The translations under genes and the position numbers were made by a program. From the NCBI GenBank assembly GCA_017526525.1, contig JAFXRG010000002.1, positions 109,103 through 173,102 of the forward strand: a stretch of 64,000 bases of DNA, given 5' to 3'. The notes under the pieces were generated by a model, which made no database searches, had not been told where the DNA came from, and saw only the letters and a program-made list of their open reading frames with translations. Every line of letters begins with the position of its first letter. The first letter of the stretch is position 1. This DNA is from Clostridia bacterium. GTDB taxonomy: Bacteria > Bacillota > Clostridia > Christensenellales > Aristaeellaceae. This document shows positions 1 through 8,716 of this stretch, piece after piece.

Positions 1-50
1 GCTTTCCCGGTTTTCCTGCCTGCAGGGAAGGCAGATTCCCATCCTGTACA

Positions 51-79
51 TTGACCGGGCTATGCGGCTGTGATATACT
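51..79 (+). promoter_or_regulatory. sigma-A promoter of purC
   Basis: TTGACC (51-56), a 17-base spacer and TATACT (74-79). Transcription would start near 86, which rules out the in-frame upstream TTG at 51 as the purC start. Confidence 0.75.
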
Positions 80-161
80 CTCCTCCGACAAGGAGAGGGC
101 TTCTTTGGGCGATCCGGCCCAGGGATGTCTTTTTTTCCGGATTGAGGGAGGAATTGGAAGC

Positions 162-875
162 ATGAACAAAGGGGAACAGCTTTACGAGGGAAAAGCAAAA
201 AAGGTTTTCAAAACGGATGACCCGGAACTGCTGATCGTATCCTACAAGGACGACGCCACCGCGTTCAACGGCCTGAAAAAGGGAACGATTGTGGGCAAAG
301 GCGTCATCAACAACCAGATGAGCAACCTGCTGATGCAGCGCCTGGAAAAAGCCGGGGTTCCCACGCACTTCGTTGAGGAGCTCAGCGAACGGGACACGCT
401 GGTCCGCAAAGTCTCCATCGTTCCCCTGGAGGTCATTATCCGGAATATTTCCGCCGGCTCCTTCGCCAAGCATTACGGCGTGGAAGAGGGCATTGTCTTT
501 GATGCGCCGACCATCGAGTTTTCCTACAAAAACGACGCGCTGGGCGATCCGCTGCTGAACGATTACCACGCGCTGGCGCTGAAGCTGGCCACGGCCGAGG
601 AAATCGAAACCATCAAAAAGTATTCCTTCAAGGTCAACGATGTGCTGAAGGCCTTCTGGGCCGGCTGCGGCGTGACCCTGGTGGACTTCAAGCTGGAGTT
701 CGGCCGCCTGTCGGACGGAACCATTGTGCTGGCGGATGAAATCAGCCCGGATACCTGCCGCCTCTGGGACAGCAAGACCGGGGAGAAGCTGGACAAGGAC
801 CGGTTCCGCCGGGACCTGGGCGGCGTGGAAGACGCTTACCAGGAGATCATGCGCCGGCTGCGGGAGCACGTGTAA
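162..875 (+). CDS. purC: SAICAR synthetase (phosphoribosylaminoimidazole-succinocarboxamide synthase)
   Basis: Cytosolic enzyme of de novo purine synthesis that joins aspartate to CAIR using ATP. The 237-residue product matches the usual PurC length. The family signature is intact at residues 87-100 (VPLEVIIRN followed by SAGS, so Glu90, Arg94 and Ser100), and LVDFKLEFG lies at 173-181. The nucleotide-binding start EGKAKKVF is near the N-terminus. I chose ATG 162 because GGGAGGA sits just upstream and the promoter at 51-79 excludes the longer reading. No other purine-synthesis gene is adjacent; apt lies two genes downstream. A second, divergent copy lies at 28174-28890. By its intact signature this one is probably the true PurC. 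Confidence 0.96.
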   Translation: MNKGEQLYEGKAKKVFKTDDPELLIVSYKDDATAFNGLKKGTIVGKGVINNQMSNLLMQRLEKAGVPTHFVEELSERDTLVRKVSIVPLEVIIRNISAGSFAKHYGVEEGIVFDAPTIEFSYKNDALGDPLLNDYHALALKLATAEEIETIKKYSFKVNDVLKAFWAGCGVTLVDFKLEFGRLSDGTIVLADEISPDTCRLWDSKTGEKLDKDRFRRDLGGVEDAYQEIMRRLREHV

Positions 876-912
876 AAAACCGGCACCAAAACGCGGAAAC
901 CCTTGAAAAATA

Positions 913-941
913 TGGACAAACGGACGGGATTCTGCTACAAT
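913..941 (+). promoter_or_regulatory. sigma-A promoter of the DUF6465 gene
   Basis: TGGACA (913-918), a 17-base spacer and TACAAT (936-941), 31 bases before the ATG. The DUF6465 gene can therefore be transcribed independently of purC. Confidence 0.6.
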
Positions 942-972
942 ACCCGGGAAACAACGAAGGAGGCAACCATTT

Positions 973-1344
973 ATGGCTACGAAGAAAACCGAAGAAACCA
1001 AAACCGAGAAAAAGACCGCGGTAAAGAAGGCCGCTCCGAAGGCCGAAGCGAAGAAGCCCGCCGCCGTGAAGGCCGCTCCCAAGGCTGAAGCGAAGAAGCC
1101 CGCTGCCGTGAAGGCCGCTCCCAAAGCCGAAGCGAAGAAAGCCGCTCCCAAGGCCGCGGCCAAGAAGCCCGCTGCCGCCAAGGCTGCGCAGCTGATCATC
1201 CAGAGCCCCATGGGCGGAAACATCACCCCCGAGGAGATCCTGGCCAAGGTTGGCAAGGCGGAAAAGATCTACATCCGCGTGGATGAAAACAAGGCGTACT
1301 GGGTACGCGGCAAGGAAACCGGCAGCGTGGATCTGTGGGACTGA
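973..1344 (+). CDS. Lys/Ala/Pro-repeat protein with C-terminal DUF6465-like domain
   Basis: This 123-residue protein has two parts. Residues 1-72 are a basic low-complexity region with a 14-residue unit (KAAPKAEAKKPAAV) repeated about two and a half times, resembling histone H1 tails. Residues 73-123 form a compact domain ending in VRGKETGSVDLWD, which I recognise as DUF6465, a family of unknown function in Clostridia. There is no signal peptide or membrane segment. GGAGG precedes the ATG. The basic tail suggests nucleic acid binding, but that is inference. The trigger factor in this window carries a similar Lys/Ala tail. Confidence 0.85.
   Translation: MATKKTEETKTEKKTAVKKAAPKAEAKKPAAVKAAPKAEAKKPAAVKAAPKAEAKKAAPKAAAKKPAAAKAAQLIIQSPMGGNITPEEILAKVGKAEKIYIRVDENKAYWVRGKETGSVDLWD
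1027..1140 (+). repeat. 42-base coding tandem repeat
   Basis: Units at 1027-1068 and 1069-1110 differ at only a few positions, and a partial third follows. Each encodes KAAPKAEAKKPAAV. This is a coding repeat within the DUF6465 protein, and copy number could vary between strains. Confidence 0.85.
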
Positions 1345-1365
1345 CCTTTCAGGGAGGATGTGCGC

Positions 1366-1893
1366 ATGGAAAAGAAGCTTGAGGATTATGTCGTTACGAT
1401 TCCGGATTTTCCGGAACCCGGAATCATGTTTCGCGACATAACTTCCGTGATTCAGGATCCCACGGGGCTGCGGATGGCTGTGGACGGCCTGGCCGAATGC
1501 CTGAAGGACCTGGATTTTGATCTCGTGATCGGACCGGAATCCCGGGGATTCATCTTCGGGGTGCCGGTGGCATACCTGCTGAATAAAGGCTTTGTTCCCG
1601 TACGCAAAAAAGGCAAGCTTCCCCGGGAAACCGTCAGCCAGAAGTACGACCTGGAATACGGCCAGGCGGAGGTGGAGATTCATAAGGACGCCATCAAGCC
1701 CGGAGAAAAGGTCGTAATTGTGGACGACCTGATTGCCACCGGCGGCAGCGCGGAAGCTGCGGCCAAACTGGTGGAAAAGCTGGGCGGAAAAGTGGTCCGC
1801 ATGGCCTTTGTGATGGAACTGTCCGGCCTGGAAGGCCGGAAAAAGCTGAAGGGCTATGACATTGAATCGCTGATTGTTTATCCCGGCAAATAA
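1366..1893 (+). CDS. apt: Adenine phosphoribosyltransferase
   Basis: Purine salvage: adenine plus PRPP gives AMP. The 175-residue product matches the family. It shows the N-terminal hood with DFPEPGIMFRD, the segment GPESRGFIFG, and the PRPP-binding loop VVIVDDLIATGGSA near residues 120-133. ATG 1366 has AGGGAGG eight bases upstream; an in-frame GTG at 1360 would be too close to it. It lies 21 bases after the DUF6465 gene, probably in the same transcript, and is followed by two hairpins that end transcription. Together with purC it makes a small purine locus. Confidence 0.96.
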   Translation: MEKKLEDYVVTIPDFPEPGIMFRDITSVIQDPTGLRMAVDGLAECLKDLDFDLVIGPESRGFIFGVPVAYLLNKGFVPVRKKGKLPRETVSQKYDLEYGQAEVEIHKDAIKPGEKVVIVDDLIATGGSAEAAAKLVEKLGGKVVRMAFVMELSGLEGRKKLKGYDIESLIVYPGK

Positions 1894-1897
1894 AAAC

Positions 1898-1954
1898 CGG
1901 ACCTCCGGAAAGGAGGTCCGTATATGAAAACGGCTGCTCCGGCAGCCGTTTTTT
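1898..1954. terminator. Double hairpin, bidirectional terminator
   Basis: The first hairpin has arms 1898-1906 and 1912-1920. The second is AACGGCTGC/GCAGCCGTT (1929-1950) followed by a T run to 1954; its A-rich left flank also serves the convergent minus-strand gene. Confidence 0.8.
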
Positions 1955-1986
1955 CTGTCCGGCCTGCCGGAGACCCGGCCGCTGCT

Positions 1987-2460
1987 TCAGCGGAGGATCA
2001 GGGAGTTTATGATTTCGTCAATCACCCCGGAGGAAGCGCCGGGATGGGCGTTAACCAGGAAATAGAGCTGCACCTGGGAGGAACGGTCCAGCCAGGAATA
2101 AATCCGGTAATCCCCGTCCTCGCCGGAGCCGAAAACATAATCCATGTCCACGCCGGCCACTGTCATGGTGCCGGACTGGGTTTCATCCCCTGTGAAAACC
2201 TCAAAGATATCCATTCCGCTTTCTTCGCCGATATCGTCCACATAGACGGACAGGGTGACGTCCTCCGAGGCCAGGAAAAGACGGAGCCCCGGGTCGTCCG
2301 CTTCGGACAGGGGAATCACCGACCAGGAATCCGGAACGGTCAGGGTGATCCGGGCTTCCGGGCAGGATACGGTCTGCGCCCGGGCTTCCGGCCCGGGAAG
2401 CAGCAGGAGCACGGCAAGGAAACACAGGAAAACAGCGCATATGCCGGATGTATGACGCAT
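1987..2460 (-). CDS. Secreted protein of unknown function
   Basis: A 157-residue exported protein. A hydrophobic signal segment (residues 8-24) ends at PEARA-QT, a likely signal peptidase I site. The mature part is about 130 residues with alternating beta-type strands (ITLTVPDSWSVIPLS, VTLSVYVDDIG) and a Gly/Ser/Asp-rich middle. I do not recognise the family. The start at 2460 is favoured by AAGGAGG nine bases upstream; a longer reading from 2499 would put a charged stretch in front of the signal peptide. It is convergent with apt and divergent from the binding-protein gene at 2679. Confidence 0.75.
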   Translation of the reverse strand: MRHTSGICAVFLCFLAVLLLLPGPEARAQTVSCPEARITLTVPDSWSVIPLSEADDPGLRLFLASEDVTLSVYVDDIGEESGMDIFEVFTGDETQSGTMTVAGVDMDYVFGSGEDGDYRIYSWLDRSSQVQLYFLVNAHPGASSGVIDEIINSLILR

Positions 2461-2539
2461 GACGGAAGGCCTCCTTCGTACGGAAAGATTCATCTTCATT
2501 TATTCAAACGGAACAAAGCGGAAAAAGCTTCCCGGAAAA

Positions 2540-2598
2540 ATGTAAAATCCAACGCCGGAAAATGGAAAAATCCCGCGGAGCTCCATGGATTTTTACAT
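2540..2598. repeat. Inverted repeat upstream of the binding-protein gene
   Basis: Arms ATGTAAAATCCA (2540-2551) and TGGATTTTTACAT (2586-2598) are complementary except for one unpaired base, with 34 bases between them. The right arm ends ten bases before the -10 element. It could be an operator or a large hairpin; it lacks a T run. Confidence 0.55.
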
Positions 2599-2605
2599 GG
2601 GTTTC

Positions 2606-2614
2606 TGGTAAAAT
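2606..2614 (+). promoter_or_regulatory. Extended -10 promoter of the binding-protein gene
   Basis: TGGTAAAAT: a TGn extension followed by TAAAAT (2609-2614). No good -35 is visible at 17 bases, which fits an extended -10 promoter. Confidence 0.45.
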
Positions 2615-2678
2615 ACATCAGGAACTTTCTGACTCGGTGGGACCGACATTTTTCGTAGGATCAGAGGTGCTGCGCGAA

Positions 2679-3611
2679 ATGAAAAAGAACATATGGACCA
2701 GGCTTTGGTCTTTCCTGCTGGCGGCCGTCTTTTTGGCTGCCTGCCCGCCGGGAGGGGTCCGGGCGGAGGAGGGAAGTCCCTTCGTCGAAAATGAATGGAA
2801 TTTCGTGGAAGAATCCATGGATGTGTCAAAGGGAATTCCGGAAACAGCCAACGGCGTGCTGGCCAGGATCCGGGAAACAGGCGTCCTTCGCGTGGCGACG
2901 GAACCGTATTTTTCACCGCAGGAGTTTATTGATCCGGCCCTGGAAGGACAGGCGCAGTATGTGGGCGCGGATATGAACCTGGCCCGGCTGATTGCGGAGC
3001 GGATGGGCGCCCAGCTGGTTATCATTCCCATGGACTTTACGGAAGTGCTCCAGGCCGTGGCGGAGGACCAGGCCGACCTGGCCATCAGCGCCCTGAGCTA
3101 TACGCCGGGACGCTCCATGACCAACGAGCTGAGCAAAGGGTATTATTTCTCGGACGCGCCCAGCAACATTACCATGGTGATCCGCGCGGAGGATGCGGAA
3201 AAATACCGGAAGGTGGAAGACCTGGAAGATGCCACCCTGGCCGCCCAGCGGGGATCCCTGCAGGAAGCGGTTACGGTGGAACGGATCCGGCTGTACCGGG
3301 AGTTCCGGCGGCTGGGGCAGACCCAGGAGGTTTACAACGCAGTGATCGGAAAACAGGCGGACGCCGGCGTGGTGGATATGGAAAACGCCATCAACTATTT
3401 GCGCAGCAATCCGGACTGCGGCCTTGTGCTGGCGGAAGATTTCCGTTTTACCCTGGAAGAACAGTTTACCGGGGACCGGATTGCCGGGAAAAAGGGTGAA
3501 ACCGAACTGATGTATTTCGTGAACGGCGTCATTGACGAAGTGGTCGGAAGCGGAAAATACAACGAATGGTATGTGGATGCCCAGAAACGGGCAGACGAGC
3601 TGGGTCTGTAA
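2679..3611 (+). CDS. Transporter-type solute-binding protein (SBP_bac_3), putative lipoprotein
   Basis: A 310-residue extracytoplasmic binding protein of the type used by polar amino-acid ABC importers. The signal segment contains a possible lipobox, LAAC with Cys22, although a type I cleavage at VRA-EE is also possible. The binding domain runs from about residue 60 (TGVLRVATEPYFSPQEF), through YVGADMNLARLIAERMG, to the second lobe with ADAGVVDMENAINYL. ATG 2679 has only a weak AGAGG upstream; the signal peptide sets the start. No permease or ATPase is adjacent. The next gene, 18 bases on, is a membrane HD-GYP receptor, so this protein may present a ligand to it rather than feed a transporter (inference). 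Confidence 0.85.
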   Translation: MKKNIWTRLWSFLLAAVFLAACPPGGVRAEEGSPFVENEWNFVEESMDVSKGIPETANGVLARIRETGVLRVATEPYFSPQEFIDPALEGQAQYVGADMNLARLIAERMGAQLVIIPMDFTEVLQAVAEDQADLAISALSYTPGRSMTNELSKGYYFSDAPSNITMVIRAEDAEKYRKVEDLEDATLAAQRGSLQEAVTVERIRLYREFRRLGQTQEVYNAVIGKQADAGVVDMENAINYLRSNPDCGLVLAEDFRFTLEEQFTGDRIAGKKGETELMYFVNGVIDEVVGSGKYNEWYVDAQKRADELGL

Positions 3612-3629
3612 AGGGAGGGTGCGGAATTC

Positions 3630-6600
3630 ATGGAGAAGATCGCCCTGAAAAAAGGTCAGATGGCAGTTTTCTGCCTGCTGATCGTGCTGTGCCTTCTGGC
3701 CAATTATGCCGGAAGCCTTTTCGCCGCGAACTGCCAGCTGCCCATCTGGCTGGACAGCGCGGGAACCGCGCTGGCGGCTTACCTGGGCGGGCCGGTGGTG
3801 GGCGGCCTGGTGGGACTGACCACAAACCTTTTCAATTACCTGGCTTTCGGAGATCCGTGGTTTTACTGCATTGTCAGCATCTGCATCGGCGTCATCGTGG
3901 GCCTGGCAGCCCGCAGAAAAGGCTTCAGCAGCCTGCTGGGCATCCTGACGACGGCGGCGATGGTGGCGATCACAGCGACCGTTGTGGCGACTCCGCTGAA
4001 CCTTATTCTCGGTAATGAAAGCACCGGCAATATCTGGGGGGACGCGGTCATTGGCTTCCTGTGCGAAGCCGGTATTCCGCGGCTGCTGACGATTCCGGTG
4101 GGACAGTTGTATGTGGAGCTGCTGGACAAGCTGGCGATCCTGGTGGTGCTTTTCATCCTGATCCGGGTCAATGAATGGGGCGCCTCCCTGAAGCGCAAAC
4201 GGCGTGAAAAGAAGGAGGGAAAACCCGATCATTCCCTGGAAGAGGAAGAGAAAGAGGCATCGTTTACCGGCAGCACCGGGGCACTGGCCCTGCTGCTGGC
4301 AGCTTCCCTGGCCCTGGGGGCGGCGGCCGGCAGCGCGAAGGCGGAAACCGCGGAAAACAGGACCGAACCGGCCGGGGGAATCAATTACAACGATTACGTC
4401 CAGACGGTATACTCCAGCACCAACGGCCTGCCCTGCGGCGAAGCCAATGATATTGCCCAGACCAATGACGGCATTCTCTGGATCGGCACCTATGCGGGCC
4501 TTTACCGCTACAACGGCCGGGAGTTCCGGTGGATGGACAGCTATGAAAGCGTCCGCAATGTGAACACGCTTTATGTGGACGAGGAAGGCCGGCTGTGGAT
4601 CGGAACCAATGACAACGGCCTGAGTATTGTGATCAACGACACGGTGGCCAATGTGGTGGACAGCAGCGTGGGCCTGCCGGCCAACTCGGTGCGCTCCATC
4701 ATTCGCAGCACGGACGGTTACTACTATATCGGCACCACCAGCAGCATGCAGGTGCTGACGCTGAATTACGGCCTGCACCGGGTCAATACGCTTTCGGAGG
4801 TGCTGTATGCCGATGACAGCGCGGCGGATGCGGAGGGCCGGGTGGCCACGGTTACCAACAGCGGCATGCTGTACCTGCTGCGGGGCGGCCAGATTCTTTC
4901 CTCCCGCCGGCTGACGGAAGGAACGGCTGTTTTCAAAAGCTGCACCTTCGATGCGGAAGGACGGCTGCTGGTGGCCACCACCGAAAGCGAGATTTATGTT
5001 TTCGATGTTTCCTCGGACTGGTTTGAACAAAAAGAGGTCTGGCATCTGGGAAACCTGAAAAGCATCAAGGACCTGTCCTTCCTGCCCGGCGGCGAACTGT
5101 TTATCTGCGCTGACAACGGGGTGGCCTACCGGATGCCGGACGGAACCCTGGAATGGATCAATACCAACGGTTTCAACAACTCCATTGACAATATGCTGAT
5201 GGATTACCAGGGAAACATCTGGTTTACTTCCTCCCGGCTGGGACTGCTGCGGATGGCGCCGTCGGATTTCCGGGACATCTACAGTACGGCCGGAATGGAT
5301 AACCAGGTGGTGAACACCATTGTCAGCTGGAACGGAGTTTATTATTTCGGAACGGACAAAGGACTGGACGCGACGGACCTTTCCGGAAAACACAGGATCA
5401 CCGATGAACTGACGGAGTGGCTGAAGGGAACCCGGATCCGCTGCATGGCGGTGGACAGCCGCAACAGCCTGTGGATCTGCACCTACGGCAGCGGCCTGGT
5501 GGAAGTGGAGCCGGACGGCACCCGGCACGTTTACAACAACGAAAACGGCGCCTTCGGCAACCGGGCCCGGGTGGTGAAGGAACTGTCCGACGGAACGATC
5601 CTGGCCGCGGGAGATACGGGCATCAGCTTCATCAGCGATCATCAGATCCAGGATACGATTTTATACAGCGCGGGAAAAATCTCTTCCATGGTGCTGACGA
5701 TTTCGGAACTGCCGGACGGAAGAATCCTTGCCGGAACGGACGGAAACGGCCTGGCAGTGCTGGAAAACCGCAAGGTTGAAAGGATGCTGACCCGGAAAGA
5801 CGGCCTGAGCTCCGAGGTGATCCTGAGGACCGTCGTGGATGAGAAAACCGGCGGCGCCTTCCTGGTTACCAGCAACGGACTGTGCTACATGAATCCGGAT
5901 GAGAGCATCCGGCCGCTGGATAACTTCCCGTATTACAACAACTACGATATCTGGATTCAGGGAACGGACAACCTGTTTGTGCTTTCCAGCGCCGGAATCT
6001 ACGTGACGGACCGCTCGGAGCTCCTGAGCGGCAAGGCCGAGATCCGCTATGACCTGCTGGATTCCCGCCGGGGACTGAACAGCTCCCTGACGGCAAACTC
6101 CTGGACCTGGTACAATGAGGGAACCGGGGAATTGTTCCTGGCCTGCGACACCGGCGCTTTCGTGCTGAATACCCAGCGGATGAGCGGCGGCACAAAGGTT
6201 TACCGCATGAGCGTTCCTTACACGAGGCTGGACGGTGCGTATCACCGGGTGGACCGGACTGCGCCGATCACCGTGGAACGGGGCGTCGGAAAGCTGGAGC
6301 TTTATCCGGAAATCATCAACTACACCATTCAGGATCCGTATGTCGGATATAAAATGGAAGGGTTCGATTCCGACTGGGTGATCCTCCCCCAGGCCAGCCT
6401 GAACAACATCGTGTACACCAACCTGCCCAGCGGAAAGTACACCTTCCACCTGGCGGTTTTTGACAACAACCGGGAGAACATCCTGGCGGAGAGAACCTAT
6501 ACCGTCGTGAAGGAAAAGGAGCTGTACGACAATCCGTGGTTTATCCTCTACATCCTGACGGTGCCGATGTTCGCCGTGGGCTGGGGCATCTGGCTGATGG

Positions 6601-7355
6601 TCAAGCGGCGCGAGGTAAAGATGCAGAAGGAACTGGCCGAAGCCAACCGGCTGGTGGAAATGGGCAAGCAGACCGTGGTGGCCATTGCCCGGGCAGTAGA
6701 TGCCAAGGATCCCCGGACAGGCGGCCACAGCCGGCGCGTTGCCATTTACTCCAAGCAGATTGCCAAGGCCGCCGGCATGACCGAAAAGGACTGCCAGGAT
6801 ATCGAGTGGGCGGCAAACATGCACGATATCGGAAAAATTGCCATTCCCGACCGTATCCTGAACAAGGATTCCCGGCTGGACGATGAAGAATATGCCATCA
6901 TGAAATCCCATACGACGGAAGGCGCAAAGATCCTGAGCGACTTCACCCTGCTGGATCACGTGATCGAAGGCGCGGAATACCACCACGAGCGGTATGACGG
7001 ACGGGGATATCCCAAAGGCCTCAAGGGAGAGGAGATTCCGCTGTACGCCCGGATTATCGGGGTGGCCGATGCATTCGACGCCATGACCGCCAACCGGGTT
7101 TACCGCAAACAGATGGACTTCAGCTACGTGCTGGGCGAGCTTGAAAAAGGACGAGGAACCCAGTTTGACGCGCAGTTTGTGGATATCCTGCTGAAGCTGA
7201 TCCGGGACGGAGTGATTGACCTGAACATCCTCTACGGAGGCGGACAGGAAGAAACGGCGGACAAGCAGGAAGCCGGAAAAACGGAAGCAGCGAATCCGGA
7301 TGAAAACCCGCAGGGCTCCGGCAGCACGCCGGAACAAAAGCCGGAAGCGCAGTAA
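3630..7355 (+). CDS. Membrane receptor: six-helix domain, beta-propeller, Y_Y_Y and HD-GYP
   Basis: A 1241-residue fusion. Residues 1-195 are about six membrane helices with an ECF S-component-like look (WLDSAGTALAAYLGG, GGLVGLTTNLFNYLAFGDP). A charged linker leads to a second hydrophobic, signal-like segment (about 216-238). Residues 250-860 are two-component-regulator propeller repeats (GILWIGTYAGLYRYN, GRLWIGTNDNGLSI), then a Y_Y_Y domain (about 890-965), a membrane helix (969-993) and a cytosolic HD-GYP domain. The HD-GYP has HDIGK (His1065, Asp1066) and HHERYDGRGYP (1118-1128), so it should hydrolyse c-di-GMP. The sensor half resembles that of Bacteroidetes hybrid two-component systems, but the output is a phosphodiesterase. 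GGGAGGG precedes the ATG. It sits between two solute-binding protein genes. Confidence 0.9.
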   Translation: MEKIALKKGQMAVFCLLIVLCLLANYAGSLFAANCQLPIWLDSAGTALAAYLGGPVVGGLVGLTTNLFNYLAFGDPWFYCIVSICIGVIVGLAARRKGFSSLLGILTTAAMVAITATVVATPLNLILGNESTGNIWGDAVIGFLCEAGIPRLLTIPVGQLYVELLDKLAILVVLFILIRVNEWGASLKRKRREKKEGKPDHSLEEEEKEASFTGSTGALALLLAASLALGAAAGSAKAETAENRTEPAGGINYNDYVQTVYSSTNGLPCGEANDIAQTNDGILWIGTYAGLYRYNGREFRWMDSYESVRNVNTLYVDEEGRLWIGTNDNGLSIVINDTVANVVDSSVGLPANSVRSIIRSTDGYYYIGTTSSMQVLTLNYGLHRVNTLSEVLYADDSAADAEGRVATVTNSGMLYLLRGGQILSSRRLTEGTAVFKSCTFDAEGRLLVATTESEIYVFDVSSDWFEQKEVWHLGNLKSIKDLSFLPGGELFICADNGVAYRMPDGTLEWINTNGFNNSIDNMLMDYQGNIWFTSSRLGLLRMAPSDFRDIYSTAGMDNQVVNTIVSWNGVYYFGTDKGLDATDLSGKHRITDELTEWLKGTRIRCMAVDSRNSLWICTYGSGLVEVEPDGTRHVYNNENGAFGNRARVVKELSDGTILAAGDTGISFISDHQIQDTILYSAGKISSMVLTISELPDGRILAGTDGNGLAVLENRKVERMLTRKDGLSSEVILRTVVDEKTGGAFLVTSNGLCYMNPDESIRPLDNFPYYNNYDIWIQGTDNLFVLSSAGIYVTDRSELLSGKAEIRYDLLDSRRGLNSSLTANSWTWYNEGTGELFLACDTGAFVLNTQRMSGGTKVYRMSVPYTRLDGAYHRVDRTAPITVERGVGKLELYPEIINYTIQDPYVGYKMEGFDSDWVILPQASLNNIVYTNLPSGKYTFHLAVFDNNRENILAERTYTVVKEKELYDNPWFILYILTVPMFAVGWGIWLMVKRREVKMQKELAEANRLVEMGKQTVVAIARAVDAKDPRTGGHSRRVAIYSKQIAKAAGMTEKDCQDIEWAANMHDIGKIAIPDRILNKDSRLDDEEYAIMKSHTTEGAKILSDFTLLDHVIEGAEYHHERYDGRGYPKGLKGEEIPLYARIIGVADAFDAMTANRVYRKQMDFSYVLGELEKGRGTQFDAQFVDILLKLIRDGVIDLNILYGGGQEETADKQEAGKTEAANPDENPQGSGSTPEQKPEAQ

Positions 7356-7392
7356 TGCCCGGCACGGAACAGCGGATGGGAGGGAAAACGCC

Positions 7393-8592
7393 ATGAAGGA
7401 GAAAGCGAAGATCATTGCCACGCTCGTGGTCTGCGTGGTGGTTCTTGCGGCGGTCAGCGTACTGTCCGGATTCTGGAAACGGCAGCAGAAGGAAGCAAAC
7501 CTGAAGGTGGGGATCATCTGTTCCGAGGATGAAAGCACCCCCTATACCTATAACTTCCTGAAGGGAAAATACGCCCTGGAAGAGGAATACGGAAAGAATG
7601 TGGAAATCTTCGTCCGCAGCAATGTGCACGGAAACAGGGCGGAGGAATCCATGCGGGAACTGATCCGCAAGGGAGTCAGCCTGATCTTTGTCAATGCGGA
7701 TACGGAGGCGGCAGTGAACCTGGCACCGGAATTCCCGAAGGTTCAGTTCTGCCAGATTTCCATGCCCGATATTTCCCCGGAAGGGAAGCCGGACAACTAT
7801 CATACCTTCAACGGGGAAATCTACCAGGCCCGATATGTTTCCGGGGTGGTGGCCGGCCTGAAAATGCGGGAAATGATCGACAGCGGCGCGGTGCTGCCGG
7901 AAAACGCGGTGATCGGCTATGTGGCCGCCAACAAAAGCGCGGAAGTGATTTCCGGATACACGGCGTTCCTGCTGGGCGTCCGCAGCGTGGCACCGGAAAC
8001 CGTGATGCGGGTCCGCTATACCGGCAGCTGGAGCAATTTCCCGAAGGAGAAGGAAACCGCCCGGACGCTGATTGATGAAGGATGCCTGATTCTCAGCCAT
8101 CACACCAATACCATGGCGCCGGCGATCGCCTGCGAGGAAGCTTCCCAGACCGGCCGCCGGGTGTATTTTATCGGCTATCACCAGAGCATGATGGATGTGG
8201 CTCCCAGCTGCGCGCTGGTCAGCGTCCGGTCAAACTGGGTTCCGTACATCCTGCAGGCGACGGATGCGGTCATGCACAATGAACGCATTGAAAGCATTGT
8301 GAAGGGCAATGTGCACGGAAACGATATCAGCGCCGGCTTTGGGGAAAACTGGGTGGAAATGGTGGAACTCAACAAGCTGGCCATGGGGCAGGGAACGGAA
8401 GAAAAAATGAACCGGGTCATTGAGAACATGAAAAAGGGAAAAACGAAGGTTTTCCAGGGGCAGTATACGGGGGTCAATCCGGATCGGCCGGAGGACACCG
8501 TCGATCTGGGCAAGGGCTTTGAGGAATGCAGCAAGTATTCATCGCCCGCGTTCCGCTATGTGTTGAAGAATGTGATTATTGAGGACAACTGA
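7393..8592 (+). CDS. BMP-family (PnrA-like) solute-binding protein, membrane anchored
   Basis: A 399-residue protein. The N-terminal helix (residues 6-26) has no lipobox cysteine, so it is probably a signal anchor. The remainder is a BMP/PnrA-type periplasmic-binding fold: LKVGIICSEDES, the repeated GKGVSLIFVNADTE-like segments, and the strand-loop VIGYVAANKSAEVISGYTAFLLG. Relatives bind purine nucleosides or autoinducer-like ligands for ABC importers, but no transporter genes are present. GGGAGGG lies upstream of the ATG, 37 bases after the HD-GYP gene, so the three genes are probably one transcript. A role as a sensory partner is inference. Confidence 0.85.
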   Translation: MKEKAKIIATLVVCVVVLAAVSVLSGFWKRQQKEANLKVGIICSEDESTPYTYNFLKGKYALEEEYGKNVEIFVRSNVHGNRAEESMRELIRKGVSLIFVNADTEAAVNLAPEFPKVQFCQISMPDISPEGKPDNYHTFNGEIYQARYVSGVVAGLKMREMIDSGAVLPENAVIGYVAANKSAEVISGYTAFLLGVRSVAPETVMRVRYTGSWSNFPKEKETARTLIDEGCLILSHHTNTMAPAIACEEASQTGRRVYFIGYHQSMMDVAPSCALVSVRSNWVPYILQATDAVMHNERIESIVKGNVHGNDISAGFGENWVEMVELNKLAMGQGTEEKMNRVIENMKKGKTKVFQGQYTGVNPDRPEDTVDLGKGFEECSKYSSPAFRYVLKNVIIEDN

Positions 8593-8620
8593 TCCGGTTT
8601 GCAACCCGGGCCGGGAAAGA

Positions 8621-8650
8621 AAAGGACTGCCGTGCGCAGCCCTTTTTTTT
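8621..8650 (+). terminator. Intrinsic terminator after the receptor operon
   Basis: An imperfect stem (AAAGGACTGC paired with GCAGCCCTTT) is followed by eight T residues. It closes the 2.6-8.6 kb operon. Confidence 0.75.
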
Positions 8651-8716
8651 GACGGAAAACCGGCGGGCGGGGTTTTCGCGGATTATACGCCGGGCGCGAC
8701 AGAAACAAAGAAAAAT

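Noticed and set aside
51-161. In-frame extension of purC to the TTG at 51
   Set aside because: The TTG is part of the -35 element, and the extra 37 residues have no match to PurC starts; GGGAGGA points to ATG 162.
1027-1140. CRISPR-like tandem repeat
   Set aside because: No unique spacers; the units are contiguous and encode a regular Lys/Ala peptide.
60-1256. Long minus-strand reading frame opposite purC and the DUF6465 gene
   Set aside because: It mirrors the repeat gene and purC in antisense, with Ala/Phe-rich nonsense sequence. Both plus-strand genes are well supported.
2913-5642. 909-codon minus-strand frame opposite the receptor gene
   Set aside because: A shadow of a G+C-rich coding strand; product is His/Gln/Arg-rich with no recognisable domain.
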